Under the pieces are notes generated by a model. It had not been told where the DNA came from. It ran no database searches and saw only the letters and a list, made by a program, of their open reading frames with translations. The translations under genes and the position numbers were made by a program. Below, one piece after another: positions 42,499 to 50,707 of a DNA stretch of 64,000 nucleotides. Every line of letters begins with the position of its first letter. Position 1 is the first letter of the stretch. This stretch comes from Streptomyces rugosispiralis (GTDB lineage: Bacteria > Actinomycetota > Actinomycetes > Streptomycetales > Streptomycetaceae), in the NCBI RefSeq assembly GCF_024505145.1, contig NZ_JANIAA010000044.1:1-64000 (forward strand), given 5' to 3'.

Positions 42499-43878
42499 TC
42501 AATGCCCGCCACCCCGCTCGTCCCGGATCTCCTGGACGACCCGGGCGGCGGTCTGCCGTACGGCCTCGGTCTCGGAGAGGAAGTGCCACCAGTCCGGATG
42601 CCGCCCCTCGAGACCCGCGATGGCCCGCTCGAGGCGCTCCACGGCGTCGTCCAGCGGGCGCGCGTGGCGCGGATCGGGGGTGCTGCGCCCGGCCATGGCC
42701 AGCCGCTGCGCGTCGCGGATCGCGAAGCGGGTGCGCTCGATCTCCTGCTGCTGGTCGTACGACACCTCGTCCAGCCGCCGCAGCCGGTCTCCGGCCGCCG
42801 AGACGGCCTCGTCCGTACTGTTCAGCAGCGCCCGTACGGTGGCGAGCAGCGCGGTGGCATCCGGCCAGCGCTGCTCCTCGCGCGCCGCCTGCGCCTCCTT
42901 GAGCTTCTCCTCGGCCTGCGCCACGTCCCGCTCCGCCTGCGCGGGGACGGGCTGCAGATCCTGCCAGCAGGCCGCGGTGTACCGGCGGCGCAGCTCGCTG
43001 AGGACGGGCTCGACCCCGGCGGCCCGGGTGGTGATCGCCTGGGCGCGGGTGCGCAGCGACACCAGCCGCTTGTCGATCTCCGCCGCCCGCTCCGGCAGCC
43101 GCTCGGCCTCCCCGCGCACCGCCTCGGCCCTGCGCAGCACGTCGTCGGCGCGCCGCAGGGTCTCCTGCACACCGTGCTGCCCGGCCCCCTGGTTGAGCTT
43201 GGTCAGCTCGGGCGACAGGGCCGCCAGCCGGGACGCCAGATCGTCCGCCCGCAGCCCCGACGCACGCACCGCGTCCAGCGCGTTACTCGCCGCGAGCAGC
43301 GCCTGCCGCGCCCGCTCCACCGCCGGCGCCAACCGTGCCAACCGCGTCTCGGCCTGCTCCAGCAGCGGCCCCAGCCCCTGCCCGAACCGGTCCAGATCCG
43401 CCTTCGTCCGCTCCAGCGCGTCCTTCGCCCTGGTCAGGTCGGCACGGGCCCGGGAGGCCGTCGCCGCGTCCAGATCGTCCCGGTCCAGATCATGGGCGTC
43501 CACCGCCGTGATGTAGTCCTGGCTGACCTGGTCGATCCGCTGCTCCAGCGCCGAGAAGTCGGCCACGGTCCGGCGCGCGGCGGGCGAATCGTCCACGGCG
43601 GTGATCGTCTCGATGGAGATCCGCAGATCCCGCTGCGCGGTGTCCAACTCGTAGAACGCCGCCGCGGCGGCATCCTTGGCCGCCTGCGCCTCCGCCCGCT
43701 GGCTCTCCCCCCGCCCCCCGAACCACCGCCGCCCCCCGCCCCCACCGGCGAACGACAACGACCCCACCGCGACCAGCAACGGCACGGGCAGCAACACCAG
43801 CCCGAGCACGGAGGGACGACGCGGACGACGCGGACGGCGCGCTGGACGCGCAGACTCCTCTGCAGATGACGCCGCCAC
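42499..43878 (-). CDS. Membrane-anchored coiled-coil protein of unknown function
   Basis: 459 residues from GTG 43878, which has GGGAG 8 bp upstream; the frame extends further to 44067 but would then run into the tRNA, so the longer start is rejected. A basic segment (RPARRPRRPRRP) precedes a single membrane helix (VLGLVLLPVPLLVAVGSLSF), then Gly, then more than 350 residues of helical heptad-rich sequence (RADLTRAKDALERTKADLDRF, RRADDVLRRAEAV) with no catalytic motif. Topology: short basic cytoplasmic end, long helical domain probably outside. I do not recognise the family with a name. Confidence 0.7.
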   Translation of the reverse strand: MAASSAEESARPARRPRRPRRPSVLGLVLLPVPLLVAVGSLSFAGGGGGRRWFGGRGESQRAEAQAAKDAAAAAFYELDTAQRDLRISIETITAVDDSPAARRTVADFSALEQRIDQVSQDYITAVDAHDLDRDDLDAATASRARADLTRAKDALERTKADLDRFGQGLGPLLEQAETRLARLAPAVERARQALLAASNALDAVRASGLRADDLASRLAALSPELTKLNQGAGQHGVQETLRRADDVLRRAEAVRGEAERLPERAAEIDKRLVSLRTRAQAITTRAAGVEPVLSELRRRYTAACWQDLQPVPAQAERDVAQAEEKLKEAQAAREEQRWPDATALLATVRALLNSTDEAVSAAGDRLRRLDEVSYDQQQEIERTRFAIRDAQRLAMAGRSTPDPRHARPLDDAVERLERAIAGLEGRHPDWWHFLSETEAVRQTAARVVQEIRDERGGGH

Positions 43879-44059
43879 TTCCCGCTCCCGATGGATCGCC
43901 CAGGTCCGAATGTCATTCTCCCACCCGACACTGACGAACACAGCGCTCGGTTCGGTTCGCGATCTGTGGACTTCTCCCACCCGAGTCCACCCCCTCCGGG
44001 GCCCCTTCCCCACAATTGCGGCACCACCCCGGAAACCCTGTAGGCTGACAGCTCCCCTG

Positions 44060-44131
44060 GGGCGCATAGCTCAGCGGTAGAGCGCTGCCCTTACAAGGCA
44101 GATGTCGGCGGTTCGAACCCGTCTGCGCCCA
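44060..44131 (+). tRNA. tRNA-Val(TAC)
   Basis: 72 nt. Acceptor arms GGGCGCA and TGCGCCC pair; D arm GCTCAGCGGTAGAGC; anticodon arm CTGCC-CTTACAA-GGCAG gives anticodon TAC; T loop GTTCGAAC. The discriminator base is A and CCA is not encoded. A terminator hairpin follows at 44161. Confidence 0.95.
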
Positions 44132-44160
44132 CAGTGATTATCGCAGGTCAGCGCGTGGTT

Positions 44161-44192
44161 CGGCCCCTCAACTCGTCCGGGTTGAGGGGCCG
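44161..44192 (+). terminator. Hairpin terminator after tRNA-Val
   Basis: CGGCCCCTCAA (44161-44171) and TTGAGGGGCCG (44182-44192), with a 10-nt loop and TTCCCGTTCC after it. It also lies past the 3' end of the methyltransferase gene coming from the other side. Confidence 0.8.
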
Positions 44193-44297
44193 TTCCCGTT
44201 CCGGATGCCACATAGGTGCCGCATCCCCAAAGGGTCATGGATGTACAACGGCGTGTAACCCTGTGCGACCGAACGGTGGCAGAAGATCCACGGTGGT

Positions 44298-45431
44298 CTA
44301 GTCCGGCAGTCGCCAGCTGGTGCCGTCCGGCTCGTCCAGCCACAGCGTATGAACCCCGTCGGGAGAGACGGTCAGGCCGTAGCGCTCATGCCCCGGCCGT
44401 CCGGCATCCCGCCACTGGGTGAGCAGCGGCTCCCGCTCGGCCCACAGATCACGCGGCCCGCCGTGGTCGAGTCGAGCGGTCATGACTCCGGCCCCGGTCA
44501 TGGTGATTCGCGCCCACGATGAGCTCTCCGGGTCGAAGAGACACCTGATCTCCTGGCCCCCGTTGCCCAAGGCGAACTCCTTGACCTGCGGGTGCAGCAG
44601 CGACGTGAGGAACTGTGCTCCGGGGGCGTCCAGGACCGCAGGGAGGGTGATCTCCCGGGTCTGGCCGGACCACGTCAGCAGCGGCTGCACGAGTCGCCCC
44701 GCAGTGGTCCCCATCGTGTTGGGGGTCGGCCGGGCGGTCATGAAGGTGGCCAGGCCGTGGAGGAACCGGCCGCCGGCCGAGTGGTTGGCCGCGAGGACCA
44801 GGCGCACGATGCCGCAGCCGATGTTGGCCACGATCACCCCGCCCGGGTGGAGTTGGTCCCGCCAGGGTGTCGGGATGCGGCCCACTCCGCACGTCGCCAG
44901 CAGCCGGTCGTACGGTGCGCGCTCCGGGCAGCCGGTCATGCCGTCCCCCGCGACGAGGGTGGGTTCGTACCCGGCCGAGCGAAGGCGGGTCTTCGCCGTG
45001 GCCACGAGGTCGGGGTCGACGTCGACCGTTACGACATGGTCGGGCCCGAGGCGGTGGGAGAGCAGTGCGGCGTTGTAGCCGGTGCCCGCGCCGATCTCCA
45101 GCACGGTGTCGCCGTCCCGCACATCGAGGGCCTCGAGCATCTCGGCCATGAGGGAAGGCTGCGTGGAGGAACTGGTGGCGGTGCCGTCCTGGTCGAACTG
45201 GGTCAGCAGGGAGACGTCCTGGTAGGCCGCGGCCAGCCATGCGGGGTCGCCCTGGCTGTACCGGTGCAGGCTGCCCTGTGCCCGGACGGTGAAGTCGGGG
45301 ACGAACTCGTGCCGGGGGACGCTGAGGAAGGCGGTGCGCCAGGGCTTGGACCGGATGCGGCCAGTCCTCACCAGGTGGTCGGCCATGTGCTGGCGCAGTT
45401 CGTCAGCGGATGGTGCGGCGGTGAATGTCAC
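44298..45431 (-). CDS. PIMT-like O-methyltransferase of a graspetide cluster
   Basis: 377 residues; ATG 45431 overlaps the ATP-grasp stop. N-terminal half is related to protein-L-isoaspartate O-methyltransferase: HLVRTGRIRSKPWRTAFLSVPRHEFVPD, SSSTQPSLMAEMLEALDV, SAM motif I VLEIGAGTGYNAALLS near residue 113 and YDRLLATCGVGRIP. The C-terminal half (from about 220) is an extension absent from repair PIMTs. Methyltransferases of this kind next to ATP-grasp RiPP genes are known to methylate Asp in the cyclised peptide to form aspartimide (fuscimiditide and amycolimiditide systems). I infer that role here from gene context. Confidence 0.85.
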   Translation of the reverse strand: MTFTAAPSADELRQHMADHLVRTGRIRSKPWRTAFLSVPRHEFVPDFTVRAQGSLHRYSQGDPAWLAAAYQDVSLLTQFDQDGTATSSSTQPSLMAEMLEALDVRDGDTVLEIGAGTGYNAALLSHRLGPDHVVTVDVDPDLVATAKTRLRSAGYEPTLVAGDGMTGCPERAPYDRLLATCGVGRIPTPWRDQLHPGGVIVANIGCGIVRLVLAANHSAGGRFLHGLATFMTARPTPNTMGTTAGRLVQPLLTWSGQTREITLPAVLDAPGAQFLTSLLHPQVKEFALGNGGQEIRCLFDPESSSWARITMTGAGVMTARLDHGGPRDLWAEREPLLTQWRDAGRPGHERYGLTVSPDGVHTLWLDEPDGTSWRLPD

Positions 45432-46390
45432 GGATGGGCCCTCTCCAGTAGGTCAGCGAGTGCTCGGGTGATGGGCGCTCGCAGGTCGGGGATGAATCCC
45501 CACTGGCCGCCGGGGTTGACGTCGATCAGGTACCAGCGCCCTTGTGGGTTAACGAGGAAGTCCAGTGCGACGTATTGGAGTCCGAACATGAGCGTCAGCA
45601 TGTGGACGCCCCGGGCGATGCGCTCGGGCACCTCGCACGGCTTGTAGATGAGGCTGTCGTAGTCGGCCCGGAAATCGAGGCGGGCAGCGTCCGGCCCTGC
45701 ATGGATCTCGGCGGCGAAGAGGCTGTGCGCGACCGCGGTGAGCCGTACTTCGTACGCCTTGTCCACCCACTCCTGGAGCTGGTGCGCGGTGCGTCTGACG
45801 GAATCATCGATCTCGTCGGGCCGGACCTGCGTTGTCCACAGGGCCTGTGGATGATCGTTGTGATCGCTGGGGTGGGTGGTGCCGAGTGCCTTGTACGCGG
45901 CGACTTGGCCGGGCAGCGCGGAGATGAACGCACGGGCCTCGGCCGGGTCGTTGGTGATCAGCGTCCGGGGTACGGAGAGCCCGCAGCGGGTTGCGGCGGC
46001 CAGGGCGACGGGTGGGAAGGCGGCAAGGGCGTTGCGGTTCGGGTGGTTCACCCACAGACAGGGCAGCGCGTACAGCAGCCCGCAGAACCCGGCCCGTGCC
46101 TCGGCCTGGGCCCATCGTGCGTCCTGCTCGGACATCTCTGGGTGGAGCCGGTGGGCGCCGGGGCGGCGGTAGTACACAGACCGGATGTCGCCAAGGGACA
46201 CGTCCCGGTGCGGACCACGTAAGACGCCCTCCCACAGTGCGCCGTGGAGGCCGATCCCCGCCGCCACCGTCATGGCCTCCGGGAAATCCCGGGGGTCGAG
46301 GCGGCACACGGGCACGGATCGCTCGTTGAGCTCGGCTATGACCAGGTCGGCGGTCGCATCAGCGGGCCGGGTCAGCACCAGGACGGTCAT
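45428..46390 (-). CDS. tgmB: ATP-grasp ribosomal peptide maturase (TgmB-like)
   Basis: 320 residues; ATG 46390 follows AGAGGGA. The N-terminal part has VLTRPADATADLVIAELNERSVPVCRLDPRDFP and IRSVYYRRP, which match TgmB-type enzymes. ATP-grasp elements: Lys in AAYKALGTTHP, DKAYEVRLTAVAHSLFAAEIH, the paired metal ligands VALDFLVNPQGRWYLIDVNPGGQWGF with Asp, Asp and Asn. The enzyme activates Asp/Glu side chains as acyl phosphates and joins them to Thr/Ser/Lys of a precursor to make macrolactones or macrolactams. Lies 26 bp after the precursor gene and overlaps the methyltransferase, so one operon. Confidence 0.92.
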   Translation of the reverse strand: MTVLVLTRPADATADLVIAELNERSVPVCRLDPRDFPEAMTVAAGIGLHGALWEGVLRGPHRDVSLGDIRSVYYRRPGAHRLHPEMSEQDARWAQAEARAGFCGLLYALPCLWVNHPNRNALAAFPPVALAAATRCGLSVPRTLITNDPAEARAFISALPGQVAAYKALGTTHPSDHNDHPQALWTTQVRPDEIDDSVRRTAHQLQEWVDKAYEVRLTAVAHSLFAAEIHAGPDAARLDFRADYDSLIYKPCEVPERIARGVHMLTLMFGLQYVALDFLVNPQGRWYLIDVNPGGQWGFIPDLRAPITRALADLLERAHP

Positions 46391-46416
46391 GATTCAGATC
46401 CCTCTGTCAGCCGACG

Positions 46417-46668
46417 TCAGTCCGTGTCGTTCTCGTTGTCGGTGGCCAGCTGGCTGTCTTCCCTGGTCTGTGTGGTGGTCGTCATCTGCGTCTTCATCGA
46501 CGGCTCGTTGATGAACGGCACCCCGTCCGCAGTGACGTTGATCTGCCGCTCGAGGCAGAGGTGCAGGGCCGGCATGACGAGCGTGTCGTCGGCAACGGGG
46601 ACGGCCTTGGACAGCCCGAACGGCCTGATGGCCGGGTCGGTCTGCGTGCGTTCCATGGTCAGTGTCAT
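46417..46668 (-). CDS. tgmA: Graspetide precursor peptide (ATP-grasp-modified RiPP)
   Basis: 83 residues from ATG 46668, preceded by GGAG; an ATG at 46680 is in frame but would contain that site. The leader has RPFGLSKA at residues 15-22, the Pro-Phe-Gly-Leu motif of this RiPP family. The presumed core begins after DGVPFINEPSM (residues 49-58) and contains a Thr run TTTT (63-66), T68, S72, then acidic residues E70, D71, D77, E79, D81 and D83. Thr/Ser hydroxyls and acidic side chains are the partners for ester rings. One Cys (C38) sits in the leader. No signal peptide. Confidence 0.85.
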   Translation of the reverse strand: MTLTMERTQTDPAIRPFGLSKAVPVADDTLVMPALHLCLERQINVTADGVPFINEPSMKTQMTTTTQTREDSQLATDNENDTD

Positions 46669-46937
46669 GGCGTTCTCCATTCGTGTGTGGATCTTCTGTG
46701 TGGGGACTCCGGCCCGCGGTCCCGTTTTCGGGGCCGGAGTCCCTGCCCTGTGGTCGGCGGCTGTCCCGGCTGCACCGGCCGCAGGGTGTCCAGGAGGGTG
46801 GGCCGTCAGCGGCGAAGTCCAGTCCGGGGCGGGGGATTCCCGGGCTCCGACGGCCCACCCGGCCTATGGGGCCGGGGCGCTCGCGAAGCAGAACCACACG
46901 GCGCGCTGACGGAGGGACAACGACCTCGTCCAGGCGC

Positions 46938-47180
46938 TCACCCGTGGCCACCGCCCTGCTGAGCCGCACCAGCCTCGGTGCACAGCGGCCGGCACACCCA
47001 CAGCTCGACCTCCCGGGGCCTGCTGCCGCAGGTCCACACGACCGTGCCGAGCAGCTGGTCGGCGATCAGCCGCCGCCCGCACAGGGCGCAGTTCCAGCCC
47101 TCCAGCTGGGGCCCGGTCAGCGTGTCGGGGTCCGGCAGTGCGATGCCCGGGAGCAGCGAGGGTTGGGGACTGGTCGTCAT
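46938..47180 (-). CDS. Small Cys-rich protein in the graspetide locus
   Basis: 80 residues; ATG 47180. Contains NCALCGRRLIADQLLG with a CXXC pair and a second part WTCGSRPREVELWVCRPLC with more Cys, which fits a zinc-binding small domain. Function unknown. Its start overlaps the stop of the 202-residue gene before it, so they are co-translated. Directly upstream of the precursor gene (270 bp), on the same strand. Confidence 0.65.
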   Translation of the reverse strand: MTTSPQPSLLPGIALPDPDTLTGPQLEGWNCALCGRRLIADQLLGTVVWTCGSRPREVELWVCRPLCTEAGAAQQGGGHG

Positions 47181-47785
47181 CGAGGCCGCCCCTCGTGCTC
47201 GCCTGCGGCCGCGCTGGTGAGGCTCCGCGGCCGCCGCTTCGAGTAGAGCGGCGCGTGGGCGGGGCAGGCATAGGTGACCTTGCCGACGTCGCTGCCGCTG
47301 CCCTCCACCTCGACCGGGACCGGCTCGTCGGTGGGAAGTTGGCAGCGATAGCAGAGCTGTCGGCCGTTCGGCTCCGGGCCGAGGACGTCGTCGAGGGCCT
47401 GGCTCAGGGCGCGGACCAGGTGATTGGTGTCGGTCAGATACCGGTCCGGGCCGAGCGGGATCCGCCAGTACGTCCTGTGCTCAGGCCCCCAGGAGGCGGG
47501 TGGTACGCCGAGGAGGGTGCCTTCGTCGGAGAGTTCGGCGAGGATGCGGACTCCGCGCATGCGCCAGCTGCGGACGGTGGAAGTGTCGATGCCGACAAGC
47601 CAGTACGTCTTGCCGTAGGTGTCGTCCTGGATCACAGCGCCGGATCGGTTGCCGAGCAACTCCAGCGCGCGGTCCGCGACGGCGGTGCGCGCGGAGATGG
47701 CGTCCCACCATTTGCCCACCGGTAATATCTCAACGTCCTCGGTGTTCGGCGGTGTCCACGGCAGGACTTGGGGATTCGTCGGCAC
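47177..47785 (-). CDS. Conserved hypothetical protein of the graspetide locus
   Basis: 202 residues; ATG 47785 as written. No signal peptide or membrane helix. Sequence features: DAISARTAVADRALELLGNRSGAVIQDDTYGKTYWLVGIDTS, SWRMRGVRILAELSDEGTLLGVPPASWGPEHRTYWRIPLGPDRYLTD, and a C-terminal Cys pair with a third Cys and a His (CYRCQLPTDEP, YACPAHAPL) suggesting a zinc site. I do not recognise a named family. Such proteins occur near XRE regulators in actinobacteria from memory. The gene follows the XRE gene after 95 bp. Confidence 0.65.
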   Translation of the reverse strand: MPTNPQVLPWTPPNTEDVEILPVGKWWDAISARTAVADRALELLGNRSGAVIQDDTYGKTYWLVGIDTSTVRSWRMRGVRILAELSDEGTLLGVPPASWGPEHRTYWRIPLGPDRYLTDTNHLVRALSQALDDVLGPEPNGRQLCYRCQLPTDEPVPVEVEGSGSDVGKVTYACPAHAPLYSKRRPRSLTSAAAGEHEGRPR

Positions 47786-47880
47786 GGTCAGCCCCCGGCG
47801 TCATCAGTGATCAGGTGGCAACGACCGTAAGAACGCCGGGGGCGGAGAAGGGGCAGAGATCCTGCCCCTCGAACACCAAG

Positions 47881-49131
47881 TCAGGCAGCCAGCACGCCGA
47901 TCTTCACCGCCAGCTCGGCAGCACGACGGCGATGCGCCGGAGACTTCGACTCGGTCTCCTCCAAGATGATGCGGCGCGCGTAACCGTTGTACCGGATCGT
48001 CTCCGCAGCTGCCTCGTACGCCTTATCCAGCGTCGCCAGCGCGGTCTCCGACTGCCCGTCCAACTGGTAGCCCCGAGCCTCCTCGATCCGGTGCCGGGCT
48101 CGCCGAGGCCGCGAACGGATGGTCCTTGCATCCGCCTTCGCGGCCTGCCGCACGGACTCCCCACCCGCCCGTAGCTCGACAGCGACTGTCACCGCGTGCG
48201 CGCCCATGATGGCCCGAGAGAACGACGTTACGGGGTGGTAGTAGTCGGTGGGGAGCTGCTTGGCCATCTCGCGGGCGGTGTCCCAATAGCCCCACGCAGT
48301 GCCAGTGTGGCCGCGTCGGGCGGCGGTGTATCCGGCCTCGAACTGCAAGGCGCCCGCGATGGCACGGACATCGTCCGACCCGTCCGGCAGCAGCGGTGTG
48401 AGGTAGCGCAGCGTCTCCAAGGTGACGGCGTCGGCTGCGTCGAAGTGGGCGGGGCCGCTGTCGCGGTGGGCCTGTGCGGTGAGCCAGGCGGCTACGCCGA
48501 TTGCGTGTGGGTCCTCGCTCTCCTGGGCGGCGACCATGCCGCGCTCGGCCACGCGCCACAGGAGGGCGGAGTCGGGCTGGTAGGCGATGAAGAACTGGCT
48601 GAGGCTGTAGACCTCGGAGAGGACCGCTTGAGCTGCGCGCCGTTCGGGAACACGGTCCGCCTGGCGTACAGCAAGTTGCGCATCTCGGATGAGGTCCGGC
48701 AGGAGACCCCCGATCACTTCTCGGTGGTTCGGCGCGGAGTGGCGGGCGGCCCAGGCGCTTTCGAGACGTGCGCTTAGGTGCGCGGCCGACGGTGCCTCGC
48801 GATCGGTGGCGAGCGGGAAGGCATCGATCGCAGCTCGCACGGCGGGCAGCTTGGCGTGGCCGGGGCCGATGAAGAGGTCGATGGGCAGGCTCTGGTCGCC
48901 GGTGAGCTCGGCGAGATCGCGGACGCGGAGCACCTCGGCGATGCGCAGAATCATGGGAAGTCCGGGGGTATGAAGGGTGCCGTTCTCGACCTGCTTCACC
49001 CAGCTCGGGGACTTACCGAGGAGACCGGCGAGGACGGTACGGCTCATACCCCGGCGCGTTCGAAGGACTTGCATCCGCTGGCCGAAGACCAGCGGGTGGT
49101 CCAGTGGGTCCGGGGTAGCATCAGATGACAT
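47881..49131 (-). CDS. XRE family regulator with TPR-like helical domain
   Basis: 416 residues; ATG 49131 follows GAGAGGGGCAAGG; a longer frame upstream is not family-like. The helix-turn-helix is LVFGQRMQVLRTRRGMSRTVLAGLLGKSPSWVKQVENGTL (about residues 11-50). The remainder (from 75) is all-helical repeats (AHRDSGPAHFDAADAVTLETLRY, YTAARRGHTGTAWGYWDTAREM), a TPR-like sensor domain that may bind a peptide. Head of the minus-strand graspetide locus; the probable regulator of it, possibly responding to the mature peptide. Confidence 0.82.
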   Translation of the reverse strand: MSSDATPDPLDHPLVFGQRMQVLRTRRGMSRTVLAGLLGKSPSWVKQVENGTLHTPGLPMILRIAEVLRVRDLAELTGDQSLPIDLFIGPGHAKLPAVRAAIDAFPLATDREAPSAAHLSARLESAWAARHSAPNHREVIGGLLPDLIRDAQLAVRQADRVPERRAAQAVLSEVYSLSQFFIAYQPDSALLWRVAERGMVAAQESEDPHAIGVAAWLTAQAHRDSGPAHFDAADAVTLETLRYLTPLLPDGSDDVRAIAGALQFEAGYTAARRGHTGTAWGYWDTAREMAKQLPTDYYHPVTSFSRAIMGAHAVTVAVELRAGGESVRQAAKADARTIRSRPRRARHRIEEARGYQLDGQSETALATLDKAYEAAAETIRYNGYARRIILEETESKSPAHRRRAAELAVKIGVLAA

Positions 49132-49337
49132 GGCCTTGCCCCTCTCTGTCCAGCTCATCACTGTCAGGGTATGGGGCAAGGCCGTTAGCGTGTGAGGCGG
49201 TTCACTCCCAGGCAGGGTGAATGCGCCCGCCCCGGCCCACAGGATCGGGCGAGCCGAGCTGACGACCGGTCTACATCCGGCCGTGGAAATCCCTGGCGGG
49301 TGCAGCACCCTCCAGCGGGCGGTCGGGCTCGCCGCAA

Positions 49338-49703
49338 TCAGCCTCTGACCAGGCAGAAGGGGTGCCCCGCCGGGTCAGTGAGGACCCGCCACCTGTCATT
49401 TGGCTGGTGATCCGGTTTGCCCGCGCCCAGCTCCAGCAGTCGCGCCTCGGCTTCATCCAGGTCGTCGACGGCGAAGTCAAGGTGGAACTGCTGGGGAACG
49501 CTCTGTTCGGGCCAGCGGGGGGCGCGATAGTCATCGACTCGTTGGAAGCCGATGAAGAGGCCATCCTCACAGGTGAGACCGGCGAAGTCGGCATCGGAAC
49601 TCGGGTGCGGTTCGAGGCCCGTGGCTTGCTGATAGAACGTCGCCAAAGCCAGCGGATCAAGGCAATCGAGCGTTATCGCACGCAACGTCATCTGCAGGGA
49701 CAT
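49338..49703 (-). CDS. VOC (glyoxalase/bleomycin-resistance-like) family protein
   Basis: 121 residues from ATG 49703, with GGAGG 5 bp upstream. Two beta-alpha-beta-beta-beta modules: LRAITLDCLDPLALATFYQQATGLE and QQFHLDFAVDDLDEAEARLLELGAGK, with the His in QQFHLDF as a metal ligand, and ending RVLTDPAGHPFCLVRG. Members include glyoxalases, dioxygenases and drug-binding proteins; this one lacks a clear full metal set, so it may bind rather than turn over. Stands alone between the XRE and SDR genes. Confidence 0.85.
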   Translation of the reverse strand: MSLQMTLRAITLDCLDPLALATFYQQATGLEPHPSSDADFAGLTCEDGLFIGFQRVDDYRAPRWPEQSVPQQFHLDFAVDDLDEAEARLLELGAGKPDHQPNDRWRVLTDPAGHPFCLVRG

Positions 49704-49812
49704 GGCACCTCCGGGGCCGATCAATGGACCTTGGAGACGCACACCCTAGAGGTGGCCGTTCCTGCGACTTCCACATCGCCACTACGAGCGAAAGCCGGAA
49801 CGCTTCCTCGGC

Positions 49813-50619
49813 TCACGAGGCCTGCATGCCCCCGTCGACGGAGAGGACCACTCCGGTGACATAGGAGGCGCGGTCGCTCAGCAGCCAGGCGGCGGCCTCG
49901 GCGACCTCCTCGGGGTCGGCCGCGCGGCGCAGCGGGGTGCGGGCGTTGAGCTGGTCGATGACGCCGGGTGATTCCGCTTCCCAGTGGCGCATCATCTCGG
50001 TCAGCGTGGTGCCGGGGGCGATGGCGTTGACGCGGATGCCTTCCGGGCCGTAGGCGACGGCGGCCGACTCGGTGAGGCTGTGGACGCCTCGCTTCATCGC
50101 GCTGTAAGCGGGCAGTACGGGGTTGCCCCTCCAGCCGCCGACGGACGAGGTGTTGACGATGGCGCCCGTACCGGCCGTCGCCCTGATCGCGACGACCTGA
50201 GCGGCCAGGGCCAGCCAGACGCCCTTGAGGTTGACGCTGTACTGCTGGTCGAAATCCGGCTCCGGCACCTGGTCCATCGGGCCGATCTGCCGCGTGCCGA
50301 TGGCCCCGTTGTTGAAGGCGACGTCGAGCCGGCCGTACACCGCCACGGTGCGGTCGACGGCGGCGCGCACGCTTGTCGCGTCGGCCAGGTCGCACACCGC
50401 GTACTCCGCGCTGCCGCCCGCCGTCCGAATCTGTTCGGCCACCGCCTTGAGCTGGTCCTCCGTGCGGGCCGCGAGCAGTACCCGGGCGCCTTCCCGGGCG
50501 AACAGCCGCGCCGCGGCGGCGCCGATGCCGCGGCCGGCTCCGCTGATGAAGGCGACCTTGCCGGCCAGCAGGCCCGGGGCGGCGGGGGTGGAGGCGTCGG
50601 TGGTCCGTGTGTTGTCCAT
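49813..50619 (-). CDS. Short-chain dehydrogenase/reductase
   Basis: 268 residues from ATG 50619. Cofactor loop GAGRGIG in VAFISGAGRGIGAAAARLFAREG; Asp of the NAD(P) pocket in CDLADATS; NNGAIG; catalytic Ser in VNTSSVGG, and Tyr-X3-Lys in AYSAMKRG; C-terminal ASYVTGVVLSVDGG. The classical SDR form. Divergent from the XRE gene at 50708, 88 bp away, so likely under its control. Substrate unknown. Confidence 0.93.
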   Translation of the reverse strand: MDNTRTTDASTPAAPGLLAGKVAFISGAGRGIGAAAARLFAREGARVLLAARTEDQLKAVAEQIRTAGGSAEYAVCDLADATSVRAAVDRTVAVYGRLDVAFNNGAIGTRQIGPMDQVPEPDFDQQYSVNLKGVWLALAAQVVAIRATAGTGAIVNTSSVGGWRGNPVLPAYSAMKRGVHSLTESAAVAYGPEGIRVNAIAPGTTLTEMMRHWEAESPGVIDQLNARTPLRRAADPEEVAEAAAWLLSDRASYVTGVVLSVDGGMQAS

Positions 50620-50707
50620 GCCGACGAGCCTGTGTCCGCCGCGCGCCCTCATCCAGGCACCCGCGGTACCTGGATCGGCTTCGCAGGCCCCGTGCACACT
50701 CGGGACC

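Noticed and set aside
43879..44067. Longer start of the coiled-coil protein
   Set aside because: It would overlap the tRNA-Val gene and has no better ribosome binding site than GTG 43878.
44132..49337. Complete integrative element next to tRNA-Val
   Set aside because: No integrase, excisionase, replication or transfer gene, and no direct repeat of the tRNA end was seen by eye.
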